64,000 nucleotides of DNA from Phytophthora quininea (Eukaryota > Oomycota > Peronosporomycetes > Peronosporales > Peronosporaceae). The notes under the pieces are model-generated. The model was not told the DNA's origin. It searched no databases and saw only the letters and a program-made list of their open reading frames with translations. The translations under genes were made by a program, and so were the position numbers. The first letter of the stretch is position 1; the number at the start of each line of letters is the position of its first letter. The stretch is taken from assembly GCA_011947345.1 (NCBI GenBank), contig JAAVTG010001003.1, positions 372,001 to 436,000 on the forward strand. The letters run 5' to 3'. Positions 1 to 11,470 of this stretch are shown here, one piece after another.

Positions 1-1200
1 GAAATTCGATAGCACCCGTGTGCCTTCGTCAGTGATGTTGTAGCACCCAGAAATATTCAGGGTGACGAGGTTGATCAGCGGTGCTAAGGCCAGCATGCCT
101 TGGTCGGTCACGTCGCCCATGTTGGCCATTTCTAAGATCCGTAAATTCACGAGTGAGCTCAACGAGCTGACTCCTGCATCCGTGATCTGGGTGCAATTGG
201 ACAAATCGAGACAGGTAAGCGACTTCAAGCTCGCGATGGCTGAAATGCCTTCGTCGGTGATCTGCCCTTGGTTGCAATACCATAGATTGAGAGTCTCGAG
301 GTTCTTCAGCAGCGAGAGCTGTCGAATGCCGGCGTCGGTGATTTCCCTGCAGCCACGTAGACTCAGATGCGTCAACTTGGGAAGGTTGGTCGAGATTGCA
401 GAAACGCTTTCATCGGTAATCTCCTTGCAGTAGCCCAGATTTAGCGAAGTCAGTGTGTTTGTCAGCGACTGGCTGAGTGCACGGATTCCTTTGTCGGTCA
501 CCTGGTAGCAGCCCTTCAGAGCGATTGCTCGCAGTGCTGTCATATTGGCGAGCTGCTCTACTGTAGTATCTGTGAGGTTGGTGCAGCTCGTGAGTCTGAT
601 CTCTTTCAGATTCGGGAACTGCGTCGAAATGTTCGTCATGTGCTCGTCGAAGATCACGCGTCTGGCCGGGATGAACGAAAGTTCTTGTGTCGCTCGACCA
701 ACTTCTCGGCAGAGGCTCTTGCTAGTAAACATCAAGCGGAAAATGTCGTCAACGTGCAGACAGTCCACGATGAGGTGGAGCACGTGCGAGACGTCCAGCA
801 ATATGTTCCCACCGCCGTTCATTCCTTCGTCGAGAGTGTCCAAGAAGCTTCCGCGTCGGCTACTGCTAACGCTGCATAGCGACGTCGATCTCGACCTAGT
901 CCGTAGCCTCTGCTGCTCTGCATCGGTGGGTCTGGCACCTTGTGCGACCTGTCGCCAGTGGTTGAACGCCTTCTTGCGCCACATGTACGAGAGGCGGTCG
1001 TACACGCACGAACAGGACTCGTCTTGATCCAGTCGAATGTGGGAGCGCGGCAGACCTTGACGATGCAGCCGACCGCCACCATCCTGCAGCGCCGTCACCT
1101 CGCGGTCGTCCGAGTCGGCGTCGCACACACACGACGAGAAGATGTAGTCCAGCTCCTCCATCGAGAAGGACGACAGCGATCGAGGGTCCAGCCGCGTCAT
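1..1200 (-). CDS. F-box-like leucine-rich repeat protein (C-terminus cut by window edge)
   Basis: Reading leftward from the ATG at 1200 gives 400 uninterrupted codons to the window edge. Residues ~134-180 form an F-box-like helical segment (LLDVSHVLHLIVDCLHVDDI then FRLMFTSKSLCREV). From ~195 on there are cysteine-containing LRRs of about 25 residues, with recurring L-x-x-L-x-L-x-x-C-x-x-I/V-T-D patterns such as 'LTSLNLGYCKEITDESVSAI'. This is the AMN1/FBXL type, normally the substrate receptor of SCF ubiquitin ligases. The first ~130 residues are polar and unlike a known domain. The F-box match is weaker than the LRRs, so SCF membership is inferred. The gene diverges from eIF6 across a 350-bp spacer. 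The stop codon lies outside the window. Confidence 0.85.
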   Translation of the reverse strand, partial: MTRLDPRSLSSFSMEELDYIFSSCVCDADSDDREVTALQDGGGRLHRQGLPRSHIRLDQDESCSCVYDRLSYMWRKKAFNHWRQVAQGARPTDAEQQRLRTRSRSTSLCSVSSSRRGSFLDTLDEGMNGGGNILLDVSHVLHLIVDCLHVDDIFRLMFTSKSLCREVGRATQELSFIPARRVIFDEHMTNISTQFPNLKEIRLTSCTNLTDTTVEQLANMTALRAIALKGCYQVTDKGIRALSQSLTNTLTSLNLGYCKEITDESVSAISTNLPKLTHLSLRGCREITDAGIRQLSLLKNLETLNLWYCNQGQITDEGISAIASLKSLTCLDLSNCTQITDAGVSSLSSLVNLRILEMANMGDVTDQGMLALAPLINLVTLNISGCYNITDEGTRVLSNF

Positions 1201-1550
1201 GGACAAGTCGGCAAACGTTGACTGTTGCTCTGGGGATTACAAAAGTGTCTAGTTGCCATCCTGCATCTTGATCGTCGAGTCCGATGCCCAGACTCTCGAG
1301 GTAAAGCCGTCCTCAGTGCTGACGTACGTCCTCGACGGTGACGTCGCGTGCGTGGCGTTCGCCTCAGACTCAGAAATAGAGTGATGTTTTTTCGGTGAGT
1401 GTCGCTCCATTTGGTGTGATCGTACACCATTTCTGGGAATCTTCTGTTTGGAGGGCGTCTCCAATCCGTTGGCCAGCCACTTCCGAATCGAGCGCTTCTC
1501 GGCCACCTTCGCGTATCAAACCAGCCCCCGACACCTCCGTACAACAAACC
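1201..1550. promoter_or_regulatory. Divergent intergenic region, F-box/LRR and eIF6
   Basis: This 350-bp gap separates two start codons pointing away from each other, so it must carry both promoters and 5' leaders. I see no conserved coding sequence. A GT-rich stretch at ~1389-1402 could belong to a 5'UTR intron of eIF6, but this is not proven. No clear core promoter element was identified. Confidence 0.4.
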
Positions 1551-2288
1551 ATGGCGATCCGCTGCCAGTTTGAAAACTCCAACGAGATCGGCGTCTTCTC
1601 CAAGCTCACCAACTCGTACTGCCTCGTGTGCGTGGGCGGCTCCGAGAACTTCTACAGCACCTTCGAGTCGGAGCTGGCCGACCACATCCCCGTGGTGCAC
1701 GCCAGCATCGCCGGCTGCCGCTTCGTGGGGCGCGTGGCCGTGGGCAACAAGCGCGGCCTGCTCCTGCCCAGCACCACCACGGACCAGGAGATGCAGCACA
1801 TCCGCAACTCGCTCCCCGACTCGGTCGTCGTGCAGCGCGTGGAGGAGCGACTCTCGGCGCTCGGCAACTGCATCGCCACCAACGACCACGTGGCGCTCGT
1901 GCACACAGACCTGGACCGCGAGACGGAGGAGATCGTGGCCGACACGCTGGGCGTCGAGGTCTTCCGTCAGACTGTGGCCGGCAACGCGCTCGTGGGCAGC
2001 TACTCGGCGCTGTCCAACCAGGGCTGCCTCGTGCACCCGCGTACCAGCGTTGAGGATCAGGAGGAGCTCAGTTCGCTGCTGCAGGTGCCCGTCGTCGCCG
2101 GTACGGTGAACCGCGGTAGCGATGTCATCGGCGCTGGCCTCGTCGTGAACGACTGGACGGCCTTCTGTGGACTGGACACCACGTCCACCGAGATCTCGGT
2201 GGTGGAGAGCATCTTCAAGCTCCAGAACGCGCAGCCGACGGCGATTGCCAGCACTATGCGCAGCGCACTGATCGACTCCATGACCTAA
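1551..2288 (+). CDS. EIF6: Eukaryotic translation initiation factor 6
   Basis: A single intronless frame of 245 residues, exactly the usual eIF6 length. It begins [20 protein letters not shown] and has the family's pentein-fold repeats with conserved segments SNQGCLVHP and [12 protein letters not shown]. eIF6 binds the 60S ribosomal subunit, is needed for its biogenesis in the nucleolus and keeps it from joining 40S until release. The ATG at 1551 lies in the context AACCATGG and the protein starts exactly where homologues do, so the start is secure. GC-rich third positions suggest high expression. No frame breaks. Confidence 0.98.
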   Translation: MAIRCQFENSNEIGVFSKLTNSYCLVCVGGSENFYSTFESELADHIPVVHASIAGCRFVGRVAVGNKRGLLLPSTTTDQEMQHIRNSLPDSVVVQRVEERLSALGNCIATNDHVALVHTDLDRETEEIVADTLGVEVFRQTVAGNALVGSYSALSNQGCLVHPRTSVEDQEELSSLLQVPVVAGTVNRGSDVIGAGLVVNDWTAFCGLDTTSTEISVVESIFKLQNAQPTAIASTMRSALIDSMT

Positions 2289-2462
2289 GCAGCACTTTGG
2301 ATAGCCACGACGACGCACGGGCTGATGGAAGGCATCCTCAAGGTCAACCCGAGCAGGTTTCGCTGTGGGGGATGAGGGTAGCCCACCGCTCCGTGCTTCT
2401 GCTATTTAATTGCACGCTTCAATAGATCTTCATTGCCACTATGATCATCGCTGCTTTGCTTT

Positions 2463-5400
2463 TCACTTCACAAGTCCAGCATCTCGCTCTGTTTGTAGTT
2501 GTCCCAACTCGTCCAGTATCTCCTCTAGCTGCGACTTGAAAGAGGCGATCTCGGCATTCTTGGCGGCAATAGCGGCACGGTGAGCATGTTCGCGACTGAG
2601 TCGCTCGAAGTTGCTTGACGCCAATGCGCGGTCCAGCACCACCTTGAGTTCCGCTTCACGTAGATTATGTTTTTGTTCCAGTGTGGCTACCTTCAACTCT
2701 AGAGACCGATACTGCACCATCGACGGCGTACGCGGAGCTCCAGTTCGCGGCGTAAAGACAACACCTTCTCCTCAAGAATCGGCACACGACTCGCCTGGGT
2801 TTCGAGCGAGAAGTTATGGCGTTCCGCATCGACCGCCAGCTTTTGCAGATGCTGCATCTCTGCTGATTATCAGCCAGCTGGGTCTCTAGCAACGAATTCT
2901 TCTCGACTAATTCGGAAACACGGGCTTCAAGATGTGCTACGTTTTCGTCGGATGTTGCTCGCTCACTGACCAGCGCATTTTGAACCGAGTCCAAATTCTG
3001 GCGAAGCTGCGATAACTCTGCTTCCATTTGCTGCACCGCTGGATTCTCTTTCGTCGTTGTGGGGACTGATGCTGTAACGTCTTCATCCCCAGACATTGCT
3101 TTTCTCGCATTTGCTTCGGTTGTCCGTAGATTCTGAACGGTTGCAAGTGTTTGCGCTAGTCGAGTTCGAGCGCTCTCGCTTTCATGTAGCTGAGCTTCCA
3201 AGTCTTCAACTCGTTCTTGCAGTTGTGTTGCTCTGTTTGAAGCTTCTCTTCCAACTTCTTGTTATCGGTGTTTGCTGTTTCGATCGGGTCGTCATTTACC
3301 ATTGATATCAGCATGCTGTCGGCTTCAAGTTGGTCAGCTCGAGCTCTCTCCTGCGTCAACTCCTGCGCTTGTTCCCGCAACTGCTTCTGCAAATTTGCAA
3401 TTGCAACCGCCGAGTCAGCATACGTGAGTCCGTCGAGCTGATGTGTCTGCTGGTTGCCACTCAACCCCGTAAATTGCTGCTTGCGCTGATAACGATACTT
3501 GGCTTCCCACTTGCGCTCCAGTTGCTTGATCTTCTCGGTGTAGAATCGACGCACACGAGTCAGCTCCGCTTCAGACGTAGCCGCTTCTTTCGAGGGAGTT
3601 CGGTGCGATAGTGGCGTCTTGTTGAACTGCTTTAGTTGCTTCTCTAGCTCCTTAATTTTGCGTCGATATTGAAGCAACAACTTCTCTTGCTGTTGACGAA
3701 AACTCGCCAGTCGTGTTTCACTGGCTTCGTGAGCTTGCTCCAACTCGCGCGTCAGAGCTGCTAGTTTCTCTTCGTAATCATGCTCCAGTGTGCGTGTCTT
3801 AGACTCTTCGTCAGCCCGGCGAGAAGCCAAGATAAGGTTCGCCAAGCTGTCAGGATGCCGACGGCGCATCGCCTCTTCCAGTTCTGTAAGTCGTCCTTCA
3901 AGTTCCTGGATGCGGCGAATATCATTTACAGATCGACGGCCTGGCCGAGCAGGGGAAGCCCGCCTGGTGCTTCATTAGAGCGCTTGGGTTTTAACGGTGT
4001 TGCAGCTGGAGACTTCGAAGAAACCTCACGACGAAGTCGCCGCAATTCTTCATCCTGGTCGTCCAACAGGCGTTGATTTTCGACGTACCAGTCCAGTTTC
4101 TTCTGCAATGCAGCTTGAGCGTGTGCATGTTCTTTCTTGCACAGCTCCAACTCGGTCTGCAACTCACGGGCCTGCTGCGTCTCCTGCGCTACTTGCACCA
4201 AGTCAACACCTTCATAGCGGCACTCGAGGTCAACTTTGGCCTTTTTCACTCGATCCAACTCAAGCGTGATTTCGTTGACCTTTTGTTGGTGCGATAATCG
4301 AACTGCAGCTAACTCTTCCTGCAACGCCATCGCATGAGCTTCTGCTTCCAGTCGTGCCTCCACAGCTGCGCGATATCGTGCTGTACTAGCGCTATCACCT
4401 CCAGCACCACTACTCTGGGAAGGTTGATCTTGCAGCCGCTTCAGTTCTCGGCGGAGCTCTTCATTTGCTTCGTGAACATCGTACTGAACGTCCTGCCGAA
4501 CTTGCTTCAACTGTTGCATCAGCCGCTCATTTTCTTTTTGGAAGGCAGCAATTAAGTTGTCTTGGGTCTTGATTTCTTCTGAAGCTTGCTATAAGCAGCG
4601 TTGGAAATGGGCTTTCCTCTGGTTGAGCGTAAAGCCGTGGCAACCTCTTGGCTTCGATCCAATTCTTGAGATTCACGAGGACTTGCCACCGGTGCGGTTG
4701 TAGTTGTGGCTTGAATATGTTCCTTTAGCTGTAATATCTGACGCTGGGCCTGCTGAAGACGCAAAACCAGACTATTTTCCCTGTTCGTACTGGCCCTTCG
4801 AGCCGCTTCTCGATGTTCTTGGCGAAGAACCAGCGAGCTCCGCACAAAGTCATCAATCTCCCGCTGCGTTTCCTCATCCTCGGCTAGTAGTGCTTCGTCA
4901 AACGATATTGCCAATGGTTCAACCAAAGAAGAAGGATGATGCATCACATCCTGATGTTCTTCCATGACTTTGGCGGATACAGGGCTTGCAACCTGCGTCA
5001 AACCTAGGGTTGCTGCATTTGCGGTTGATGCTTCGGCAGGCTGAACTATCCGCAAAGAGGCGACATGGCTCTCTATCTGCTGGAAGCGGTCGGGCTGTTG
5101 TAACTGGAGTTTTCTCGCTGGTGTGACGTTTATCATGCTCTGGACAGCAGCTGGAATAGACTTGCTGGCTTCCGTAGTAGCATCCAGATTGAAACCATAA
5201 AATTCTTGATCTTCATCATCGTCATCATCTATTGGGGGAGCTGGCGGGGGTGGGCTCTGTACGCAAGAAAAGTATTAGCTCGTGAACCGTAAGCGAGATT
5301 CAACTGACTTACCATCGGGGAGTCTCAGAAACGCTAGAAATTGGTATGGCTCCCTCAAGTGCCGACATTTGAGTGTCTTCGTCTGTTTTAATGAGCCTAG

Positions 5401-7563
5401 CATCTTTATCGAGTCCTTCGCTCGGATCGTCACTTTTGTAATAATCTCCATATTTCGCAGCAAACAAGGCGTCCACGTGGGCAGCTCTATTGAGGGCGGA
5501 GTCGTCGACGACGCGAGAGCCCTCTGGGCTGCCCCCAACGTTGAGCTCATGCAATTGTAGCCCAGGAGTTCCCACTTCCTTTTCGGGGATGTCAGTACCG
5601 TCTTCGAAGTCATCATCGTCCTCGTAACGCGCACTGGATTCATAGTCCGGGGTGAACTCGCCGTGGTTTTATTCGCCTAACCAACAGCGCAAACGAACAC
5701 CACAAAACAAACTGTTATCAAGATTATCTCTCTCTTACCATTTTCAAGATAAACGTACCGTGTTGATTCCTGCGCTCTGCAGATCTTCGTTTCCTGCTCG
5801 TGATTCTTCAGCATCCTGAATTACATAGCATGTTAGCAGCATCCTTACGTATTATAGTACCTGTGTACACCCTCTTCGAAATCATCGCCATATCCAAATG
5901 TGTCGCTAGCTCCCAATGGCTGAGGCATTTCAGCACTCCCAAAACTGCCAGCTTTGTCACTGGCAGCTTCATATCTATTTGGTTCCTCTATTGCTCCCAT
6001 CTGATCTTTGCTTGCGATAGATGATGAAGGATCGTCAAGAAGGAGAGCCTACACACCACGACATTGTTACGTTAACTCATTTTTTGTGCTTCGTTCGCCG
6101 TGGAGAATTCCCACCTTCATTGCATCGAACTGGCTGACAAAACGTTCATCTGCTTTAGCCGTTTGCTCTGCTTCAGGTGGTAGCATAGCGTTGTCCAACT
6201 CGAACCCATCACTATCGTATTCGTCTCTTTCGACTGGGCTATCTTCATCTTGATCGGACTTCAATTGACCCGTGTAGCGTGACGATGTCGCTGTCACAAA
6301 CACAGCATGCTGTTAGGCTCACCTCAGTTTAAACAATGAGAGACGGGATCATTTACCGAGATTGCTGTCCAACGCCTCTTTGTTGACAACGAACGTCTCG
6401 CTATCAAGACTGGACTGCATTAGGATGAAACAAGAGACCATTTAGTCTATCAAATCACGAGGAAATATTCAGCGAGTGCGCATACCACAGAAAATCTCGG
6501 TTGATCAAGACTGCGCTTTGGCTGAAGGTGGACCTACACGACGGAAAGAGAAAGATTAATGCCAATTGGCGACAGCACCATTTTGTGATACATCAATATA
6601 ACCGCACTTTAAAATCGTCTGAGCCCACCCCCAACGAATCTGAAAGACTTGACCTTCCCGCACTGCTTGCTTCATTCTTGTCATCCCGAACGCTTTCTTC
6701 TTCGTTGCGAAGTAAACTCTCAGACAAACCTTGAGGAGTCTTGCTCGTCTTTGCGAGGTCTTCTGTTCCGTTCTACAGTTCGTCAGTGAAAATAATACAA
6801 ACTTGAAGTCAAACGTCGTAGTTCTAATTGCAAGCTACAACGCAGTTTGCATACCTCGCCACTAAGTTCATCATCGCTGTGGATGTCCTCAGATGCTTGA
6901 TATTGCGTACTTCCTGTGCGTTTGAGAATCTCGGCGATGCGATCTTCCATGCTCTTCATTGGCGCTTTCTTTACAACAGACTCATTCTCCTTGGCTTTCC
7001 GTTTTGGGGGTGTTTCTTCTTCCTCTTCACTCGGCAGAGAGAACTTGGACGACGTCATATCGAACGCATACGGGTCGGCACTAAAGCAATCTCGAATGAG
7101 TCTGAAGCCACAGATTAGCAAGTCTAAAGCCACTTATAACGTACTCGAAACTTGCACCGGTGGAAGATGCCGCATAGTAGCTGGGTGGGGCCTCCTCCGA
7201 CTCTGAAAGGTCATCTTTAGCGGCTCTCTTGCTCGAGCGCTTGCTCTTCTTGTTCTTGTGCTTTGTCTTGAGCTTCGACGTAGCAAGAAGCGCTGCCGCT
7301 ACAGCTGTTACTGCCGAAGATGACGAGGAATTGTAAGCCCCGCCTCGCGGCTTACGCACACTTGGCTCAGGACTCGAGTTAGAGTCGGCGCCTTGAAGAA
7401 ACCTAAAGACGAATAAATCGGTCGCTACTGCGTGTCAGACAACAATTCTTGCGACTTAGGAAAGCTTATTGTCTTCACCACAGTATCATAGTAGCTGTAG
7501 CTGTAGCAATGGCGCACGAAGCTTCGTACATACCGCTCAAACTCGCTGTCCGAGTCGGACATC
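2463..7563 (-). CDS. CEP162: CEP162-like centriolar coiled-coil protein, multi-exon, several frame breaks
   Basis: CEP162 binds axonemal microtubules at the distal centriole and promotes ciliary transition-zone assembly, which fits an organism with flagellated zoospores. The first exon begins MSDSDSEFER at 7563, followed by GTATGT. A disordered acidic/basic N-terminal third spans several small exons (7563 to ~5270). Long coiled coils follow. Diagnostic segments matching animal CEP162 are 'LDWYVENQRLLDDQDEELRR' (~4050-4110), 'RRHPDSLANLILASRRADEE' (~3810-3870), and the C-terminus with LEQKHNLREAELK and ILDELGQLQ, ending at 2463. The reading frame shifts near 4555, 3900, 3200, 2865 and 2715, each consistent with one missing base; at 2865 restoring one G joins NQQ to EMQHLQ. 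The conserved sequence on both sides argues against pseudogenisation. Small exon edges between 5270 and 6790 are approximate. Confidence 0.9.
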
Positions 7564-7677
7564 TTCCATCAAATCTTCAACTGTCGATTCAAATTTTGTG
7601 ATAAATAAAATGCTTCGTTTTAAGTACGATACTTTTTTACTGGCACCACATTTTCGATCTCGCGGAATTGTGACGCT

Positions 7678-8934
7678 ATGACGGAAGACAAGCACACTGG
7701 TACGGCACTGCATGATGATTGCAATAGGTTCCTTACGGCTGGACGTGTCAACCTGGCGGCTGCAGCCTTCTGTGACGAGCTTGCGATGTTAGCACGTCCA
7801 GTAGTATTGCGACTAACGTATTTCTTTTACTAATTGACGTTATTATTTTATGCGGTTGTAGGAGATGGAAATGCGGACAAGGGGGCGGCGGACACGCCCA
7901 TTCAGAACATGTACAGCTTCTGGTACATTAAGCGCAGCACTGGCAACAAGGCCGTCAGCGTATGTCCAGCTTGCTACCCTGGTAATTCCGGTATGTTTTA
8001 TTTTGCTTATCTCTTGTCATTTTTATGGTTCTGCTTTGTAGGAAAGTTACGAGAAGAGCATCAAGGGACTTGGCGACTTTAAGACGGTAAGTGGTGGTGC
8101 GTTTGTTTGGTCCTTAGGATTATTTGCATTGATATTGTTTTCCTGGTAGGTGCAAGACTTTTGGCGAATCTACAACCACTTGGTGCGGCCCAACGACCTG
8201 CCCAATACGATGGATTACCATCTCTTCAAGACTGGCATCAAGCCCATGTGGGAGGACCCGGCCAACCGCCGAGGCGGCAAGTGGATGGTGCGTCTTCGCA
8301 AGGGCATTGCCTCGCGCTACTGGGAGGACCTGGTATGTCGCTTCGCAACAAAATAATGCTAGCAATTTCAAATTCTGACGGGAGATTTTTGTGGTCCAGG
8401 TGCTGGCCATTGTCGGAGAGCAGTTTGATGTGGGCAATGAGATCTGCGGCGCTGTGATCTCGATCCGATACAACGAGGACATCATCTCGCTCTGGAACCG
8501 CAACGCTGACAACAACGAGGCGTGTTACCGTATCCGGTAAGGATGATACAGTGATTACGCGCTGATATGCTACCTTGATGGCTAATGGGGCATGTCGATG
8601 CCTTTACAGCGACACGATGCGGAAGGTGCTCAACCTACCGCAATTTGTGGCACTCGAGTACAAGCGTCACGATACATCGCTAAATGACAACTCCAGCTTC
8701 CGCAATACCACGCTGTGGCGTTCTGACAAGACTGGTGGCAACAACCACGATGGATCGTCAGGCGAACGAGCTTCCACTGGCTCGCGCTTCTCCCGCGATA
8801 AGGGAAGTGGCCACCAGCGTTCAGCGTGGGGTCGCGACAACAAACGGTCGTTCTTAAAGAGCGACAGCAATGATGGTCACCATCGCAACAGCAACAACAA
8901 GTCTAGTGATGACAAGGGTGACGCCGATCACTAG
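7678..8934 (+). CDS. EIF4E2: Class II eIF4E (4EHP/eIF4E2-type cap-binding protein)
   Basis: Six exons, all with GT..AG introns: 7678-7699, 7862-7959, 8042-8086, 8150-8332, 8400-8536, 8610-8934, giving 269 residues. It has the eIF4E core (MYSFWYIKR, QDFWRIYNHLVRP, HLFKTGIKPMWEDPANRRGG, RIRDTMRKVLNLP). The first cap-stacking Trp of class I is replaced by Tyr in ESYEKSIK, the mark of class II/4EHP proteins, while the second Trp (PMWED) is kept. Class II proteins bind the m7G cap but poorly recruit eIF4G and often repress translation. After DNSSFRNT the protein carries a hydrophilic tail of about 70 residues rich in Ser, Gly, Asp, Arg and His, absent from animal 4EHP. It diverges from CEP162 across 114 bp. 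No frame breaks. Confidence 0.95.
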
Positions 8935-9231
8935 TCGCTACATTCGACAGGAAGCTTGCCGTCACCAGGCAAAGACAGAAGGGTGCAGGGATGGAATCAA
9001 CAGAGAGCGGTGAGAATGCCAACCGTTGGTGGGCATTCGCAGTAGGCAGCGCTCTATCATTACCAAAGGCTAAAGGGAAGAATCTTGAACGACAAGGACA
9101 TGGAATGCGAATCGAAGATGAACTCCTAAAAATACGAGGTGTCGTCGAGGAAGGTCAGTCTTGCTTGGGATCCTATTTTCTTTGTCTTCCAGGCACTTGC
9201 AGATCGCTCGCGTACTCAAGCCCACCCCACG

Positions 9232-9774
9232 ATGGAGCAGCCAACACAGAAGGCTCGGAACAAAGGAGTCGCTATCACGACACTTATCCGCGAAGGTTCG
9301 TTCTTTTGACGAGAGACTGCTCGTGGCTACGAGGAAACTAACCGGTGGATGTTTATACTGGTTGTAGAACAAGAGCGCTATCGCCTGCACGACCACAACC
9401 TTGACACTGCATTGGATGAGGTGTACCTGTACATGACGACGAAGATCGACCCGATCTTGACAAAAGCGCTCGAAGAGGTGCTTCTCTACCAGCCTGACCT
9501 GACGGCCGACTTCCTCGCGAATGCGGTGCGAGGAACGCTCAATCTCAAGAAATACACCTGCGTGGTGCGTGTCCGCTGAACTCGCTGAATTCTACTCGTC
9601 CCTCATTCTCCTTTTTCTTTTTTTTACTCTTAGGATCTCAAGCGACAGCTATACTTTGATCGCAAAGTTCGACATCTTATGGTGCTTGCCATGCACACTA
9701 CAGTTCGCGAGCGGCCTGCTGACGTGTCGACGTTCTTGGCTGAACTGTTCGAGTCGCGATCGAAATTTTATTAA
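9232..9774 (+). CDS. Small protein with two Dpy-30/RIIa-like dimerisation motifs
   Basis: Three exons (9232-9295, 9368-9564, 9634-9774) give 133 residues, with in-phase GT..AG junctions. The middle holds 'YLYMTTKIDPILTKALEEVL' followed by YQPDLTADFLANAV, matching the Dpy-30/RII two-helix pattern (…V.P.L…AL…RP.DP…FLA..L). The C-terminus (MVLAMHTTVRERPADVSTFL) repeats the motif. Such domains dimerise and dock amphipathic helices in AKAP-like ciliary radial-spoke, adenylate-kinase or COMPASS assemblies. I cannot tell which applies. The start is uncertain: an upstream transcribed-looking exon begins with an ATG at 8991, but its splice (…GAAG to GCACTTGC) enters another frame, so it would be a uORF or leader. 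Alternative: an uncharacterised flagellar protein. Confidence 0.7.
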
Positions 9775-10251
9775 GCAGCTCCACATTGTAGTGACTAACA
9801 GCAAACTTTGCGCTTGGCAACAAGCACGGCAGCAGTTTGTCGCGTTCCCAGTTGTTCATCCCTCATGCCGTCGGCAAAAGTGTAAACCGCCAAAGCATTA
9901 CTTATCTTGGAACAATGTCCCTGTATCGTTCTCTATTCTCGACGTGTTGTTCACACCTGGCTGAATATGCGAGCAGAACTCGCTTCGACTTGCTCTATGT
10001 GGATAGCGCAATATCCTTCTTTTTCCTTTCTTGAAAGGTGTCTGCATTTTACGGTTCGTACTGACGGATTCTGGCAAGTTGACTGGTATTGTAGAAAAGT
10101 CACGTCAGCAATGCGTCCTGGCATCGCATCTGGCGTCTGAACGTCGATCTCTGTTCTCGCTCTCCACCAGATCTGCTTCTCATGGGGATCTGCTTCATTT
10201 TGTGCGAGATTCCGGACGTCAGTTGTGAAATCGCCGCGGAGGAGGGAGATC
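9775..10251. other. Intergenic, no gene recognised
   Basis: This stretch of about 480 bp lies between two plus-strand genes. It should hold the 3'UTR of the Dpy-30-like gene and the promoter of the next. A minus-strand open frame runs through it into the neighbouring gene, but it has no domain and is treated as an antisense shadow. Confidence 0.4.
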
Positions 10252-11295
10252 ATGACGCTCGCGCAAGTTCTGTCGGCGACGGCATTGATGCTAACACCCG
10301 TTGCAGCAAAAGCAGCCTTCGCGAACACGGACTCTTTAGCGACGTTACCTGGCGTCACGTTCGCCTTCACGTACTCGAGCAACGCTTCGTCCAAGTCCGT
10401 TGATGGTTCGGTGGAAGACTCGATGGATGTGGAGGACGAAATCTTCATCGACAACGAGCCGGTTGACTTTGTGCTGGTCAACGGCAACGTGAGTCTGCTC
10501 GACTCCGCCACAGGCCATGCAAATGCTGCTATTAAGGCCGACTATTCCGACGCTGGCAACAGTCGACTGCTGTATCAATCCCAGGACTGGAGCTTGATCG
10601 AGAATGGCGCTCAGCACGACACGTTCGAGTCAACCTGGGCCAGATTCCAGACAATCAACACTGCGGCGTCGTCCTTGTCGATCTGCGCCATGGTGGTGGA
10701 ATGGGACGAGAGCTCGTGGTCAGAGGCTGGAATTCTTGAAGCCGCCGCTGAGGTCGAGGCTCGACTCAAACACCAGTGTGGAGCGAACGACACCATTGCT
10801 CTATCATTCACTGCCCCAGTCTCGACAACTGTGACGGAGTACTTGGAGTGTGAAAAACCTGCTAGCAATGGCCTGGCGACACTCAGACTTCTTGCGCTCG
10901 ACAGCTCCAAGGTGGAAGAAAGCTCATCCACGGAGAACCGTATATTTGTTCGCCTCACGGAAGGACAATGCTTCAAAAGTGTCACCCGATCTGAAGCAGA
11001 GACACTGCAGGTTAGTCTCTCTGGCGGGCTATCGTGTCTTGAAGCCTCGTCCAGCAGTACCTCACGCACAGGCACGGAGTCTGGCAGCGACAGTAGCTCC
11101 GACTGGAAGCATGATCTGCGATTCATCGTACCGATGAGCGGCGTCGTGTTCCTGCTCGGATGTGGTTGCTTGTACTACGTCATGCGGCAGAAGAAGAATG
11201 CTACACCAGTACCAGTGACGACAACTCCAAAGGAGGAAGAGAAAGAAGTCATCGCCACCCTGCCGTACGTACTCTCGATGCACTCGGCTGTGTAA
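10252..11295 (+). CDS. Putative secreted type I membrane protein, family unknown
   Basis: One intronless frame of 347 residues from the ATG at 10252. An N-terminal signal peptide is clear (MTLAQVLSATALMLTPVAAKAAF, likely cleavage after the Ala-rich end). The exposed part is about 280 residues, Ser/Thr/Glu/Asp-rich, with several Cys and N-glycosylation-type sites. A Ser/Thr-rich stalk (~residues 265-295) precedes a transmembrane helix (FIVPMSGVVFLLGCGCLYYV, ~302-321) and a short tail with Lys/Glu. The layout suggests a cell-surface glycoprotein. I recognise no domain, and function is unknown. An earlier in-frame GTG at 10225 exists, but the ATG directly precedes the signal peptide. Confidence 0.75.
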   Translation: MTLAQVLSATALMLTPVAAKAAFANTDSLATLPGVTFAFTYSSNASSKSVDGSVEDSMDVEDEIFIDNEPVDFVLVNGNVSLLDSATGHANAAIKADYSDAGNSRLLYQSQDWSLIENGAQHDTFESTWARFQTINTAASSLSICAMVVEWDESSWSEAGILEAAAEVEARLKHQCGANDTIALSFTAPVSTTVTEYLECEKPASNGLATLRLLALDSSKVEESSSTENRIFVRLTEGQCFKSVTRSEAETLQVSLSGGLSCLEASSSSTSRTGTESGSDSSSDWKHDLRFIVPMSGVVFLLGCGCLYYVMRQKKNATPVPVTTTPKEEEKEVIATLPYVLSMHSAV

Positions 11296-11470
11296 TTGAT
11301 CAAGGAAACCAATAGCCTTGCAACATTAGTCCAACAATAATATGCAAACATGTATCAAAACTATGAGGAGAGGGCACGTCAAGTCGAATTCATTACCACC
11401 CGCTTGATACAGTGCCTGCGCCGGCGTTCTATACGAACAGAGCAACACGTCGCACGGACAAAAAGTCGAC

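Noticed and set aside
1197..2318. 373-codon open frame on the minus strand over eIF6
   Set aside because: It is antisense to a full-length, perfectly conserved eIF6; its His/Val/Gly-rich translation is what GC-rich codons give on the reverse strand.
9951..10511. Minus-strand open frame of 186 codons
   Set aside because: It overlaps the start of the plus-strand gene with signal peptide and membrane helix and has no domain of its own.
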